Shown here piece by piece: positions 33,291 through 42,588 of a stretch of 46,415 nt of DNA. The DNA is from Acinetobacter towneri. Its GTDB lineage: Bacteria; Pseudomonadota; Gammaproteobacteria; Pseudomonadales; Moraxellaceae. Below the pieces are notes generated by a model that saw only the letters and a list, made by a program, of their open reading frames with translations, was not told where the DNA came from and searched no databases. Numbering within the stretch: the first letter of the stretch is position 1; each line of letters opens with the position of its first letter. The stretch spans positions 15,955 to 62,369 of the forward strand of contig NZ_MKQS01000013.1 of assembly GCF_001758345.1 (NCBI RefSeq), written 5' to 3'. Made by a program: the position numbers and the translations under genes.

Positions 33291-33403
33291 GGTGGCAACC
33301 CTACCAGCAAGCCTTCGGCACATCATAGTTCCACTACCGCTGCTACCTTCCGGTCCTGACGGGGTTCGTAGAGTACAATTGCGAAGTAACCAGCAGGGCT
33401 ACC
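33291..33403 (-). ncRNA. ffs: Signal recognition particle 4.5S RNA (small bacterial type)
   Basis: On the minus strand the apical loop reads GTCAGGACCGGAAGGTAGCAGC, given here as positions 33337-33358, with the invariant GGAA tetraloop and flanking asymmetric bulge that bind Ffh. The two ends pair over 15 bases with G-U wobbles: GGTAGCCCTGCTGG at the 5' side with CTGGTAGGGTTGCC at the 3' side. Length is about 110 bases. The ends are estimated from base pairing and could shift by a few bases. Confidence 0.93.
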
Positions 33404-33416
33404 ATTGCAAAAACAG

Positions 33417-33446
33417 AGTATAGAGATTTTTAACAAACTTGCAAGC
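33417..33446 (-). promoter_or_regulatory. Promoter of ffs
   Basis: On the minus strand TTGCAA (33441-33446), an 18-base spacer and TATACT (33417-33422), about 13 bases before the estimated 5' end of the RNA. An overlapping TATATA would give a 16-base spacer. Confidence 0.7.
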
Positions 33447-33739
33447 GTTGTTCTGTATTTCCTTTTATAATGCTATCCAATTGATTATTTTAAAAACAAT
33501 TGAAGACATTTATAGAATAACGTCATTTAAAATTTAGTCTAACTAACCCATCATAAAATTATTTCGAGATTTAAATCCTAGATTTACCCATATTGCGCTG
33601 AGATTGATGATAAGTTTGTAAAAGCTTATTGCAATTCCACGCGTGGACGTTTTAAATGTGGAAAATGACCAAATCAACAGGTTGAGTCCAATATGCTTAC
33701 AAGGACTCACCTACACAAGATTAAGATGGATGTTCAATT
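33447..33739. other. Gap between ffs and cpoB
   Basis: About 290 bases, AT-rich, without an open frame I can support. It must contain the promoter of cpoB, but I cannot choose one. GAGTCC and GGACTC arms near 33684-33709 form a six-bp hairpin in the likely cpoB leader. Confidence 0.35.
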
Positions 33740-34582
33740 ATGCTAAAAAAGCATGCACTTTGTGCTCTTGCCCTACTGTGCTCAACGCCTATATTTGCCA
33801 ATATTCCAATTGAAAGCCACAATCTCAGCCAAAGCAGTGCTAGGTATGCCAATAGCCCTGCGATTGCAACGAGTAATATGGCAACTGCCAATGTACCCAC
33901 CAATATCAATTGGCAGTTGATGCAAAAAAACCAGCAACTTGAAAATGACATCCGCCAGTTACGTGGCAAAATTGAAGAACAAGACAATGAAATTGCGCAG
34001 CTCAAACATGAATTGCAAAATCGCTATACCGATTTAGATCAACGTCTAGAACTGCTCCAACAAAAAATAGACCCTGAATCTGCTCCTGCCGCTGAGGAGG
34101 ATAACCAAAAAGATACTGCACCCAGCGCCAGCAACAACCAGTTAAACAAGAATGCCACGCAATCTGTGCAAAATACAACGCATGTGAGTCCAACAGCTCA
34201 AGGTTTAAATACCAATATTGAGCTGGAAAAAGCAGCCTATACTGTTGCATTGGATGCCTATAAACAAGGTGGTGCCAAAAAAGCGATTGCACCTATGCAA
34301 AACTTTATTAAAAACCACCCAAACAGTGTGTATATCAGCAATGCGTATTTTTGGTTAGCTGAATTTAATTTAGCAATTGAGCCAACCAATTACACCGAAG
34401 CCAAAAAGAATTTTGAAATTGTAGCAACAAAGTATCCCCAATCTGCAAAAGCATCAAGTGCCTTATATCGCTTATATAGCATAGCGCAAGATGTAGATCA
34501 CAAACCTACTTTAGCAGCGCAATACAAAAGTAAAATTCTGAGCCAATATCCAAAGTCTGAAGAAGCAAGATTTTTAAAATAA
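33740..34582 (+). CDS. cpoB: Cell-division coordinator CpoB (YbgF)-like periplasmic TPR protein
   Basis: A 280-residue protein with a signal peptide (MLKKHALCALALLCSTPIFA, cleavage near 20-21). Residues about 55-110 are a coiled coil (QLENDIRQLRGKIEEQDNEIAQL) as in the trimerising part of CpoB. A low-complexity linker of Asn, Gln, Ser and Thr follows, then TPR repeats at about 160-278 (AYTVALDAYKQGGAKKAIAPM, SVYISNAYFWLAEFNL, KYPQSAKASSALYRL). CpoB links peptidoglycan synthesis with Tol-Pal-driven outer-membrane constriction. In most gammaproteobacteria it lies next to pal; here it is alone, which weakens the assignment slightly. Confidence 0.8.
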   Translation: MLKKHALCALALLCSTPIFANIPIESHNLSQSSARYANSPAIATSNMATANVPTNINWQLMQKNQQLENDIRQLRGKIEEQDNEIAQLKHELQNRYTDLDQRLELLQQKIDPESAPAAEEDNQKDTAPSASNNQLNKNATQSVQNTTHVSPTAQGLNTNIELEKAAYTVALDAYKQGGAKKAIAPMQNFIKNHPNSVYISNAYFWLAEFNLAIEPTNYTEAKKNFEIVATKYPQSAKASSALYRLYSIAQDVDHKPTLAAQYKSKILSQYPKSEEARFLK

Positions 34583-34591
34583 GCCAATAAA

Positions 34592-34615
34592 AAAAGACAT
34601 CCGAGGATGTCTTTT
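34592..34615. terminator. Bidirectional terminator between cpoB and lpxA
   Basis: Ten-bp arms AAAAGACATC and GATGTCTTTT, with a CGAG loop, lie between the convergent cpoB and lpxA. A and T tracts serve both strands. Confidence 0.88.
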
Positions 34616-34653
34616 AATATTCTGAAGCTTGCCGTATTCGGTAAACTCAAACC

Positions 34654-35442
34654 TTAACGCACAATACCACGTTCAGATTGTTCTAAAGAATCAATTAAAC
34701 GCTGCGCTTCTGCCACATTTGGCAAAATATCACTGCGAATTTGCTGAATGGCTTGCTCAGTGGTTAATCCAGATTTGTAAATGAGTTTAAAGGCTTCACG
34801 AAGACCTTGAATCACATCCTTCGACCAGCCTTTACGACGCATTCCTTCCACATTCATTGCAAATGCATGTGCAGGATTACCAGAAACCATGACATACGCA
34901 GGCACATCTTTAAGAATAAGCGATGCACCACCAATCATGCTATAAGAGTCAATTTTACAGAATTGGTGAATACCAGAGTTTCCACCGACAACCACATAAT
35001 CCCCAACATGCACATGACCTGCCACACCCACGTTATTGGCAAAAATATTGTGATCACCCACCATACAGTCATGTGCGATATGTGTATTGACCATAAGTAA
35101 GTTGTGACTACCAATTTTGGTCAGGCTATTGTCTTGCACCGTACCACGATGCAAACTGCAGTGTTCACGAATTTTGTTGTGATCACCAATTTCTAGCCAA
35201 GTTTCCTCACCTGCATATTTTAAGTCCTGACAGACCTCACCTACGCTGGCGAACTGGAAAATTTCATTGTGCTGACCAATACGGGTGTAACCACCAATCA
35301 CCACATGCGAATGAAGTTTTGTACCCTCACCAATCGTTACATTTGGGCCAATAATACAGTATGGACCAATCGTGACATCTGAAGCGATTACTGCAGATGA
35401 GTCAATAATAGCGGTTGGGTGAATGAGTGGGTTATTGCTCAT
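34654..35442 (-). CDS. lpxA: UDP-N-acetylglucosamine acyltransferase LpxA
   Basis: A 262-residue left-handed beta-helix enzyme catalysing the first step of lipid A synthesis, transfer of a 3-hydroxyacyl chain from ACP to UDP-GlcNAc. Hexapeptide repeats run from IHPTAIIDSSAVIASDVTIG to about residue 185. The catalytic histidine lies in NTHIAHDCMVGDHNIF near 120-125. The C-terminal helical part starts NVEGMRRKGWS. It overlaps fabZ by four bases (ATGA). It is the last gene of the cluster; lpxB, which often follows, is missing. Confidence 0.96.
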   Translation of the reverse strand: MSNNPLIHPTAIIDSSAVIASDVTIGPYCIIGPNVTIGEGTKLHSHVVIGGYTRIGQHNEIFQFASVGEVCQDLKYAGEETWLEIGDHNKIREHCSLHRGTVQDNSLTKIGSHNLLMVNTHIAHDCMVGDHNIFANNVGVAGHVHVGDYVVVGGNSGIHQFCKIDSYSMIGGASLILKDVPAYVMVSGNPAHAFAMNVEGMRRKGWSKDVIQGLREAFKLIYKSGLTTEQAIQQIRSDILPNVAEAQRLIDSLEQSERGIVR

Positions 35443-35927
35443 GCTTGCTCTGTTTTCTGATGCGAAACCATAATTTCCGCGGTTGCTGCGACGACGCCTT
35501 CAACGGTGGCGATACAATTATATTTGTAAATGCCTCGTTTTTGCATAACTAATTCAGATTTTAATACAAGTTGATCGCCTGCAACGACTTGTTTTTTAAA
35601 TCGAACTTTTTCTGCGCCTGCAAAAAGGAACAAAGAACCTGCGCTCGGTTTCTCATTATTCATGATAAAACCTAAAATACCCGACACTTGTGCCATCGCT
35701 TCAACGATTAAAACACCTGGCATGATCGGATAATTCGGGAAGTGTCCTTGCAAGAATTCTTCATTGATAGATACGTTTTTATAACCCACGATACCGTTAT
35801 CAGTGACTTCTACAATGCGGTCTACCAATAAAAACGGATAGCGATGGGGTAAATATTCACGAATGGTTTGAATGTGCATTGGCAATTCAGGTTTAGTGAA
35901 GGTGCTAGAATTCGACTCAGTCATCAT
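35439..35927 (-). CDS. fabZ: 3-hydroxyacyl-ACP dehydratase FabZ
   Basis: A 162-residue hot-dog-fold dehydratase of fatty-acid elongation. HRYPFLLVDRIVEV and the catalytic GHFPNYPIMPGVLIVEAMAQ motif (His and Glu of the active site) are intact. MVSHQKTEQA forms the end. Two adjacent ATGs (35927 and 35924) are possible starts. It sits between lpxD and lpxA, both of which use the same 3-hydroxyacyl-ACP pool, so co-expression balances lipid A against phospholipid acyl supply. A 2-bp gap separates it from lpxD, and it overlaps lpxA. Confidence 0.96.
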   Translation of the reverse strand: MMTESNSSTFTKPELPMHIQTIREYLPHRYPFLLVDRIVEVTDNGIVGYKNVSINEEFLQGHFPNYPIMPGVLIVEAMAQVSGILGFIMNNEKPSAGSLFLFAGAEKVRFKKQVVAGDQLVLKSELVMQKRGIYKYNCIATVEGVVAATAEIMVSHQKTEQA

Positions 35928-35929
35928 AA

Positions 35930-37000
35930 TTATTTACGCAATTTAAAAGTTGATTCAAGGGACTCAATTTGAGATTGCATATCATCAAGTCTTTTCACCA
36001 ATTGGGTCAATGGCACATCTGCTAATTGTCTGAGGCGCACAACAGTACGTTTCCACTTTTGATTTTCAAACAAGCCTATACCTGACGAATATTTTCCTGA
36101 TTCAGAAATATTATTTGTGACCATTGACATTCCTGTCAAAGTCACATTATCGGTAATATTTAAGTGCCCTGAAATTGCACTTCCACCACCAATGATACAG
36201 TTTTTGCCAATTGTCACACTTCCAGCCACGGCAGTTTTTGCTGCAATGGCCGTATGAGCACCTAATTTGACGTTATGTGCGATTTGCACAAGGTTATCAA
36301 TAATGACACCATCTTCCAAAATTGTATCATTTAGCGCACCACGATCTACGCTGCAATTCGAGCCAATACGAACATCATTACCAATAATCACAGAACCCAA
36401 TTGCGCAATTCTGTGCCATTTACCTTGATAAGGCGCAAAACCAAAGCCTTCACCACCAATTACAGTATTGGCATGTATACGCACCCGATTGCCAAGTTTA
36501 GCTTCGCCTGTTAAGGTCACGTGCGAATCAATAAAACACTGTTGACCAATTTCGACAAAGTCATCAATTTTACAGTGCGATTGCACAATCGTATTGTCAC
36601 CAACCACGCAATTTTCACCAATCACCACATAATGACCAATATAAGCACTCTCCGCAATGATGGCTGAAGGATGGATTTGTGCTGTACTTTCTATACCGCG
36701 TTGCGTATGTTTACGCTCAAATACATGAGTCAGAATTGCAAAAGCCAGATACGGATTCTCAACCACAATAAAGTTGTAATGATTGTCTAACTCAGCTTGT
36801 AGTGAAGCGGTCACAATTAAAGCCCCCGCTTGGGAGCTACGTGCTTCCGCTAAATATTTATCACCATTCACGAATGCAAGTTGATGCGCCTGAGCAGACT
36901 CAAGGCTTGCCAAACCTTGCAAACGTAAATCGGCTTGTCCAATACATTGACCTTGAACTAAACCAGCAATTTCTTCTAAGCGATAATATTGGGAACTCAT
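35930..37000 (-). CDS. lpxD: UDP-3-O-(3-hydroxyacyl)glucosamine N-acyltransferase LpxD
   Basis: A 356-residue enzyme adding the second acyl chain in lipid A synthesis. The N-terminal uridine-binding domain (about 1-100) includes [20 protein letters not shown] and [10 protein letters not shown]. The hexapeptide beta-helix (about 105-320) includes [20 protein letters not shown] and the catalytic His region [17 protein letters not shown]. The C-terminal helix is involved in ACP binding. The gene follows skp by 3 bp and precedes fabZ by 2 bp. Confidence 0.96.
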   Translation of the reverse strand: MSSQYYRLEEIAGLVQGQCIGQADLRLQGLASLESAQAHQLAFVNGDKYLAEARSSQAGALIVTASLQAELDNHYNFIVVENPYLAFAILTHVFERKHTQRGIESTAQIHPSAIIAESAYIGHYVVIGENCVVGDNTIVQSHCKIDDFVEIGQQCFIDSHVTLTGEAKLGNRVRIHANTVIGGEGFGFAPYQGKWHRIAQLGSVIIGNDVRIGSNCSVDRGALNDTILEDGVIIDNLVQIAHNVKLGAHTAIAAKTAVAGSVTIGKNCIIGGGSAISGHLNITDNVTLTGMSMVTNNISESGKYSSGIGLFENQKWKRTVVRLRQLADVPLTQLVKRLDDMQSQIESLESTFKLRK

Positions 37001-37003
37001 TGA

Positions 37004-37504
37004 TTATTTAAGTGCGTTGACCTTTTGGATCATTTTATCAGTTAAATCATACTTCGGGTCATAGGCAAGTGCTGAGTTTTTATTCAAAACCACATCTAAA
37101 CCATTTTCTTTACGCAATTGTTCAGCAACTTGCTTTAAACGAGTTTCAAAACCATCGTTAATTTTGTGCAATTCTGACTGGACACGGGTTTGTACCGCTT
37201 GTTGCAAACTATTAAATTCTTTCAATTTCGCTTGAAACTGTGTATTCATTCTTTGCTTTTCAGCGTCTGATAAATTCGTAGCCTGCTGCGCACGTTGCTG
37301 CATGGTTTCTAACTCTTTTGTCAGTTGCTCAAGCTTGGTGGTTTGTGGTTTGACCGACTGTTGCAAAGCCAGATTTTGCTGTTTGAGATAACTGCTATTT
37401 TCGACAACACGCTCTAAACTTACTACACCATAGCCTGCAGCATGTGTCACTGTAGCCAGTGTAGATAAACCAAACAATGCCAAACTCAATATTGTTTTTT
37501 TCAT
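37004..37504 (-). CDS. skp: Periplasmic chaperone Skp (OmpH family)
   Basis: A 166-residue protein with a signal peptide (MKKTILSLALFGLSTLATVTHA, cleavage near 22-23). YGVVSLERVVENSSYLKQQN forms the body strand, followed by two long helices that make the tentacles (LEQLTKELETMQQRAQQA onward), and a final strand region GLDVVLNKNSALAYDPKYDLT. Skp carries unfolded outer-membrane proteins from Sec to the BAM machinery. It lies 41 bp after bamA and 3 bp before lpxD, the standard order. Confidence 0.93.
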   Translation of the reverse strand: MKKTILSLALFGLSTLATVTHAAGYGVVSLERVVENSSYLKQQNLALQQSVKPQTTKLEQLTKELETMQQRAQQATNLSDAEKQRMNTQFQAKLKEFNSLQQAVQTRVQSELHKINDGFETRLKQVAEQLRKENGLDVVLNKNSALAYDPKYDLTDKMIQKVNALK

Positions 37505-37545
37505 ATGCTACATCCTGTGTTTAAACGATCCAACACGGGTCGCAC

Positions 37546-39990
37546 TTAGAAAGTACGACCAATTTCGAATTGGATATTTTTAGTGTCATCGCCTTCTTTA
37601 TCATTCAATGGATAGGCATAGCTAAGTGACAATGGACCAATCATGGTAATCCAGGTAAAGCCTACACCCACGCTATAACGCATTTCACCAAAGTCGAAGC
37701 CGTAATTGTCTTTACAGTACTTTCTTAAGTCAGCAGATGAAGAAATATCGCATTGAGTATCAAAGACTTGTGCGCCTTCTGCAAAAATCACTGGACGGAC
37801 TTGACGTGTCCAATCCCCTTTAAATGGCACTGGTAACGCCAATTCTGTACCGAATTGGACTAAAGCATTACCGCCCACTTCTTCCAAATCATAATTTTCC
37901 AATGAATTATGTTCTGCATAAACACTGTCATATTTAGGCCCAAGCGTGCTGTTGTCATAACCACGTACCGAACCGTAGCCACCTGCATAGAAGTTCTTAT
38001 AGAACGGTAAATCATTACCAAAACCTAACTTACCATAGCCACGTAAGACAAAATCCTTGCCTAATGGGAAATAAGCCTGTGCATCATAAGTCACTTTTTG
38101 GAATTCTACATCACTACCAGGCAAAGCAATTTCAGCATTAACACGATGCGACATACCATTGGTTGGGAAAATTGGACGGTTTAAGGTGTTATACGACCAT
38201 CCCAAGTTTAGATTGTAAGTTAAATAATCACCAGAAAAACGATCAGCTTTAAGTTCTGTTGTACAAGGATCATTCTTATCTACACAATAATTTGATGAAC
38301 CAATTTCTTTACCACCATTTTCCAATAAATAGTCACGAATATACGTTGAAACTCGATTACCCGTTGTAACTTCAGTCTGGTCAATGTTTAAACCTGCACT
38401 AATGCTTTGGTTTTCATCAATTGGGTAACCGAAGTTAATGCCACCACCGAAACTATCTGTCACATAGTTGTTTACGTTATAGGTATCATCTAGTTTAGTT
38501 TTACGATAGTACATGTTGTAACCACGACGCACACCATCAATCGTGAAGTATGGATCGGTCACACTCAAGTTATAATAGTCTTGTGTTTCAGAACGTGATA
38601 AATCAATCGAAACTGCGTTACCTGTACCCAAGAAGTTGGTTTGGCTTAAACCTGCTTGGAATGTCACACCACCGCTTTGCGAGAAACCTACCGCCAAAGT
38701 ACTGGTACCTGAGTGCTGTTCTTCTACATTAACATTTAAGTCAATTTGGTCAGGCACGTTGGGAATACGCACTGGCTTAACATCAACAGTTTTAAAGAAA
38801 CCTGTACGTTCTAAACGGACTTTAGATAAGTCGATTTTTTCATTACTTGCCAATGCGCCTTCCATTTGACGCATTTCACGACGGAGCACTTCATCGGCAG
38901 TTTTACTGTTACCTGAGAAGTTAATACGACGTACTGTAACTTGCTGACCTGGATTAATGTAGTAGTTTAAATCGACCAGTTTCGTTTCTTTATCAATTTG
39001 TGGCACAATATTCACTTCGGCATAGTAATAGCCTGCATTGCCATATTTACGCAGTAACAATTGTTTTACCGCATTCACTTTTTCTTGTGAATAGGTTTCA
39101 CCATCTTTATAAATTTGCAGTGCTGTAAGTTCTTCTGGTTTGTACAAAGCATCGCCCAAGAACTTGCTTTCGCCAAACTTGAATTGCTCGCCTTCATCCA
39201 CCGAAACTTCAACAAAAATATGCTTTTTGTCTTCACTCAAGTTCAAACTTGAATTGGTAATATTGAAGTTGATGTAACCTTTATTGAGGTATAGAGCACG
39301 TAATGCTTCAAGACTTGCCGCCATTTTTTCACGTGCATAGCGGTCATTACGGGTAACAATTGAACTCCAGCTACTTTCTTTTACCGCAAAAGCCTGCTTA
39401 ATTTCACTTTCTTTGAAAACCGTATTGCCAATGATGTTGATATCCACCACTTTAGCGGCTTTACCTTCAACAAACTCCACGGTTAAATCTACACGGTTAT
39501 TTGGACGTGCCGTGGTGATGACGCGTACATCAGCATCATAACGACCTTGCTGCATATATTGCTGTTCAAGCTCAGACTCTAAAGTTTGTAGTGCAGATTT
39601 TTTCAGCACTTCACCTTCAGCCACGCCCATTTTCTTTAAACCATCTTCCAATGCTTCTTTTGGAATCAGTTTATTGCCCTTAAATTCAACTTTAGAAATG
39701 ATTGGACGTTCAACCACTTTAAAAACCAGCGTATCTGCTTCACGCGTAGCCTGAATATCATCAAACAAACCGGTGGCATACAGTGAGCGAATCGCATTGG
39801 CTAAAACGGCCTCATTGACACGATCACCACTATTGACTGGAATCATTCCATAGACATTGGCTGGCGTTAAACGAACAAGACCATCTATTTTTATATCTCG
39901 TACAATGAATTCATCTGCTGCATATACTTGTTGTGTTGCCGCCATTGCACTGACGAGTGCCAAGGGCATAAATAAATGTGTGTGCTGCAT
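37546..39990 (-). CDS. bamA: Outer-membrane assembly factor BamA
   Basis: An 814-residue protein from ATG 39990; an in-frame TTG at 40005 is not preferred. A signal peptide ends QQVYA-AD. Five POTRA domains follow (FIVRDIKIDGLVRLTPANVYG first), then a 16-stranded barrel beginning near residue 425. The barrel has the conserved VRGYDNSTLGPK loop-6 motif (VRGF/Y) and ends IQFEIGRTF with terminal Phe. BamA folds outer-membrane proteins and is essential. Two cysteines in extracellular loops (CVDKNDPC) and others (CDISS, KYCKD) may form disulfides. Confidence 0.97.
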   Translation of the reverse strand: MQHTHLFMPLALVSAMAATQQVYAADEFIVRDIKIDGLVRLTPANVYGMIPVNSGDRVNEAVLANAIRSLYATGLFDDIQATREADTLVFKVVERPIISKVEFKGNKLIPKEALEDGLKKMGVAEGEVLKKSALQTLESELEQQYMQQGRYDADVRVITTARPNNRVDLTVEFVEGKAAKVVDINIIGNTVFKESEIKQAFAVKESSWSSIVTRNDRYAREKMAASLEALRALYLNKGYINFNITNSSLNLSEDKKHIFVEVSVDEGEQFKFGESKFLGDALYKPEELTALQIYKDGETYSQEKVNAVKQLLLRKYGNAGYYYAEVNIVPQIDKETKLVDLNYYINPGQQVTVRRINFSGNSKTADEVLRREMRQMEGALASNEKIDLSKVRLERTGFFKTVDVKPVRIPNVPDQIDLNVNVEEQHSGTSTLAVGFSQSGGVTFQAGLSQTNFLGTGNAVSIDLSRSETQDYYNLSVTDPYFTIDGVRRGYNMYYRKTKLDDTYNVNNYVTDSFGGGINFGYPIDENQSISAGLNIDQTEVTTGNRVSTYIRDYLLENGGKEIGSSNYCVDKNDPCTTELKADRFSGDYLTYNLNLGWSYNTLNRPIFPTNGMSHRVNAEIALPGSDVEFQKVTYDAQAYFPLGKDFVLRGYGKLGFGNDLPFYKNFYAGGYGSVRGYDNSTLGPKYDSVYAEHNSLENYDLEEVGGNALVQFGTELALPVPFKGDWTRQVRPVIFAEGAQVFDTQCDISSSADLRKYCKDNYGFDFGEMRYSVGVGFTWITMIGPLSLSYAYPLNDKEGDDTKNIQFEIGRTF

Positions 39991-40032
39991 GCCAGTCTTT
40001 TCCAATGTTAAATTTATTTCGTATCTACGTTG

Positions 40033-41388
40033 TTATAAACGCATAATGTCATTAAATAATGCAAGGAGCATCATACTTCCAAGCAGTACCATACCAATTT
40101 TTAAACCAACTAATTGTATTTGTTCAGAAACAGGTTTTCCACGAATCAGCTCGATAAAATAATAAACTAAATGCCCGCCATCCAACATTGGAATTGGCAA
40201 TAAATTTAGAATTCCTAAGCTTACGCTCATGAGTGCCATAAAGGAAATAAAAGTTTGCCACCCCATTTCCGCACTTTGTCCTGCGACTTTAGCAATGGTA
40301 ATTGGGCCAGATAAATTATCTAAACCAATTAAACCACGTACCATTTTGACAATAGAGTTCAGAATCATGCTAGACAGCTGACCTGTTTTATCTACTGCCA
40401 TCAATAAAGCTTCACTCGGGCTATATTGAATCGTTTGCTTATAATCTTCTGGAATGACAATTTTTCCAGGATCACTTTGCACACCCAATACACCCGAAAC
40501 ATTGCCCATATTGTCACGTTTACCTTGCGGCATTACTTCCAGTTGTTGCACTTGATTGTTACGCAGCACATCTACTTTCAGTAATTTTTCTGGCGATGCT
40601 TGAACAACTTGCACCACATCGTACCAGTCATTCATTTTTACGCCATCAATCGCAACAATTTGATCGCCTTCTTGCATGCCTTGACGAATGGCTGCGCCAT
40701 CTTCACTTAACTTGCTGACAATCGCAGGAATTTGTGGACGATACGGTGTAAAACCTAAAACATCTAAAGGCGATTGAGATTGATCATTTAAGAAATTTTG
40801 AATGGGTAAGCTAAACGTTTTGATTTCACCTGCGCGTTCAGCCTGTACCTGAATTTTGCCTGTTTCACCTACACGGTCTACCAAGGCAAAGTTCAGCTTT
40901 TCCCATGTCGTCACAGGCGTACCATCAATGGCGGTAATCTTATCACCTACTTGCATTTGCGCTGCCGCCGCAGGTGTATCTGCCAGTACCTTACCCACAC
41001 GGGTATTCAACTGTTCTTGAGAGGGTAAAAATAATAGCCAGAACAATAATATGGCAAAAATTAAGTTAATCAACGGCCCTGCTGCCACAATCGCAATACG
41101 TTTCCACGGATGCTGACGATTAAAGGCATAAGGTAGGTCTGCTTCTGCAACGTTTTCTTCGCGTTCATCAAGCATTTTGACATAGCCACCCAAAGGCAGT
41201 GCCGAAAGCTGATATTGAATCCCCGATTTTTTAGACGTCCATTTTAAAATGGTTGGCCCAAAGCCTATGGAATACACCAAAACTTTGACACCTAATTTAC
41301 GTGCAACAAAGTAGTGCCCAAACTCATGAATTGCAATTAAAGGTCCTAGCAAAAGAATCGCTGCAACCACAATAAATAAGGCACTCAT
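40033..41388 (-). CDS. rseP: Site-2 protease RseP
   Basis: A 451-residue inner-membrane zinc metalloprotease. The HExxH motif is in AIHEFGHYFVARKLGV near 20-24, and the third ligand is in NLLPIPMLDGGHL near 402. Two PDZ domains lie between (about 110-200 and 205-290). RseP cuts anti-sigma factor RseA and clears signal-peptide remnants. In Acinetobacter the sigma-E partner is not obvious, and none is in the window. It follows dxr by 3 bp and precedes bamA by 42 bp. Confidence 0.95.
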   Translation of the reverse strand: MSALFIVVAAILLLGPLIAIHEFGHYFVARKLGVKVLVYSIGFGPTILKWTSKKSGIQYQLSALPLGGYVKMLDEREENVAEADLPYAFNRQHPWKRIAIVAAGPLINLIFAILLFWLLFLPSQEQLNTRVGKVLADTPAAAAQMQVGDKITAIDGTPVTTWEKLNFALVDRVGETGKIQVQAERAGEIKTFSLPIQNFLNDQSQSPLDVLGFTPYRPQIPAIVSKLSEDGAAIRQGMQEGDQIVAIDGVKMNDWYDVVQVVQASPEKLLKVDVLRNNQVQQLEVMPQGKRDNMGNVSGVLGVQSDPGKIVIPEDYKQTIQYSPSEALLMAVDKTGQLSSMILNSIVKMVRGLIGLDNLSGPITIAKVAGQSAEMGWQTFISFMALMSVSLGILNLLPIPMLDGGHLVYYFIELIRGKPVSEQIQLVGLKIGMVLLGSMMLLALFNDIMRL

Positions 41389-41391
41389 GCT

Positions 41392-42588
41392 TTAGCTTCC
41401 TTTATTCAACACAAAATACTGTGCAATAGCACGAGCATTTTGGTCTGCCTGCAAAATCAGTTCAATGCTTTCTGCGGCTGAATTTTGTATTTGGTTCAAG
41501 GTATGCTCAACCACTGTCGCAATTTCAGTAAAACGAATTTTTTGCTGCAAGAATGCTGCAACTGCAATTTCATTTGCTGCATTTAAAATAGCAGGCGCCA
41601 GACCACCTTCTTGCATGGCTTGACGTGCCAGACTTAAGGCAGGAAAACGTATGGTATCGGGTGCTTGAAAATCAAGCTGATGATTGACAAACAAATCTAA
41701 AGGCGGAACATGCGTTTGGATACGCTGCGGCCATGCCAAAGCATGCGCAATAGGCGTACACATATCAGGATTACCCATTTGCGCCAAAGTTGAACCATCC
41801 ACATATTGAACCATGGAATGAATAATACTCTGTGGATGAACTACAACTGTAACAAAGTGTTCTGAAATTGCAAAAAGATGACACGCTTCGATTAATTCCA
41901 AACCTTTGTTCATCAAGGTTGCAGAATCTACCGAAATTTTTTGTCCCATAGACCAATTTGGATGTTTGCACGCTTGAGCAGGGGTAACGTGTTGCAGTTC
42001 TTCTAGGCTATGATTTAAAAATGGACCGCCCGAAGCAGTCAGTAAAATTTGTGATACGCCTAACTTAGGTTGTCCATTTCTTTCGGTTTGTAAATAATGT
42101 TCAGGCAAACATTGAAAAATCGCGTTATGTTCAGAGTCTACTGGCAACAACAAAGCACCATGTTCACGAGCTGCCTGCATCATGATATCACCCGACATCA
42201 CCAATGCTTCTTTATTGGCCAATAATACACGCTTACCTGCTTTAACTGCTGCCAATGTTGGCAATAAGCCTGCAGCACCTACAATAGCTGCCATGACCAC
42301 ATCCACTTCAGGATGTTCAGCAACCGCAATTAGCCCCACTTCATCACTTAAAATTTCAATATTTGAAATTTGATTTTGGCGAAACAGTTGATGCAATTCA
42401 TCTACTTTGGCGGCAGGTACAACCACAACTTTAGGATGGTACTGTTTGCATATTTGAACCAGTTCTTGAATTCGGCTGTGCGCCGTCACGGCAAAAACTG
42501 AATACTGCTCAGGATGTTGTTGCAGTACTTTTAGGGTGCTTTGTCCAATTGAACCTGTCACACCCAAGATACAAACAGCTTGTGACAT
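41392..42588 (-). CDS. dxr: 1-deoxy-D-xylulose-5-phosphate reductoisomerase Dxr
   Basis: A 398-residue NADPH enzyme of the MEP isoprenoid pathway. The NADPH site GVTGSIGQSTL is at residues 9-19. LANKEALVMSG and LPVDSEHNAIFQCL (metal-binding Asp/Glu) follow, with TASGGPF, HPNWSMGQKISVDSATLMNKGLE, and a C-terminal LNAANEIAVAAFL. The ATG follows the cdsA stop with no gap, so translation is coupled. Isoprenoid precursors made here feed UppS encoded in the same cluster. Confidence 0.97.
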   Translation of the reverse strand: MSQAVCILGVTGSIGQSTLKVLQQHPEQYSVFAVTAHSRIQELVQICKQYHPKVVVVPAAKVDELHQLFRQNQISNIEILSDEVGLIAVAEHPEVDVVMAAIVGAAGLLPTLAAVKAGKRVLLANKEALVMSGDIMMQAAREHGALLLPVDSEHNAIFQCLPEHYLQTERNGQPKLGVSQILLTASGGPFLNHSLEELQHVTPAQACKHPNWSMGQKISVDSATLMNKGLELIEACHLFAISEHFVTVVVHPQSIIHSMVQYVDGSTLAQMGNPDMCTPIAHALAWPQRIQTHVPPLDLFVNHQLDFQAPDTIRFPALSLARQAMQEGGLAPAILNAANEIAVAAFLQQKIRFTEIATVVEHTLNQIQNSAAESIELILQADQNARAIAQYFVLNKGS

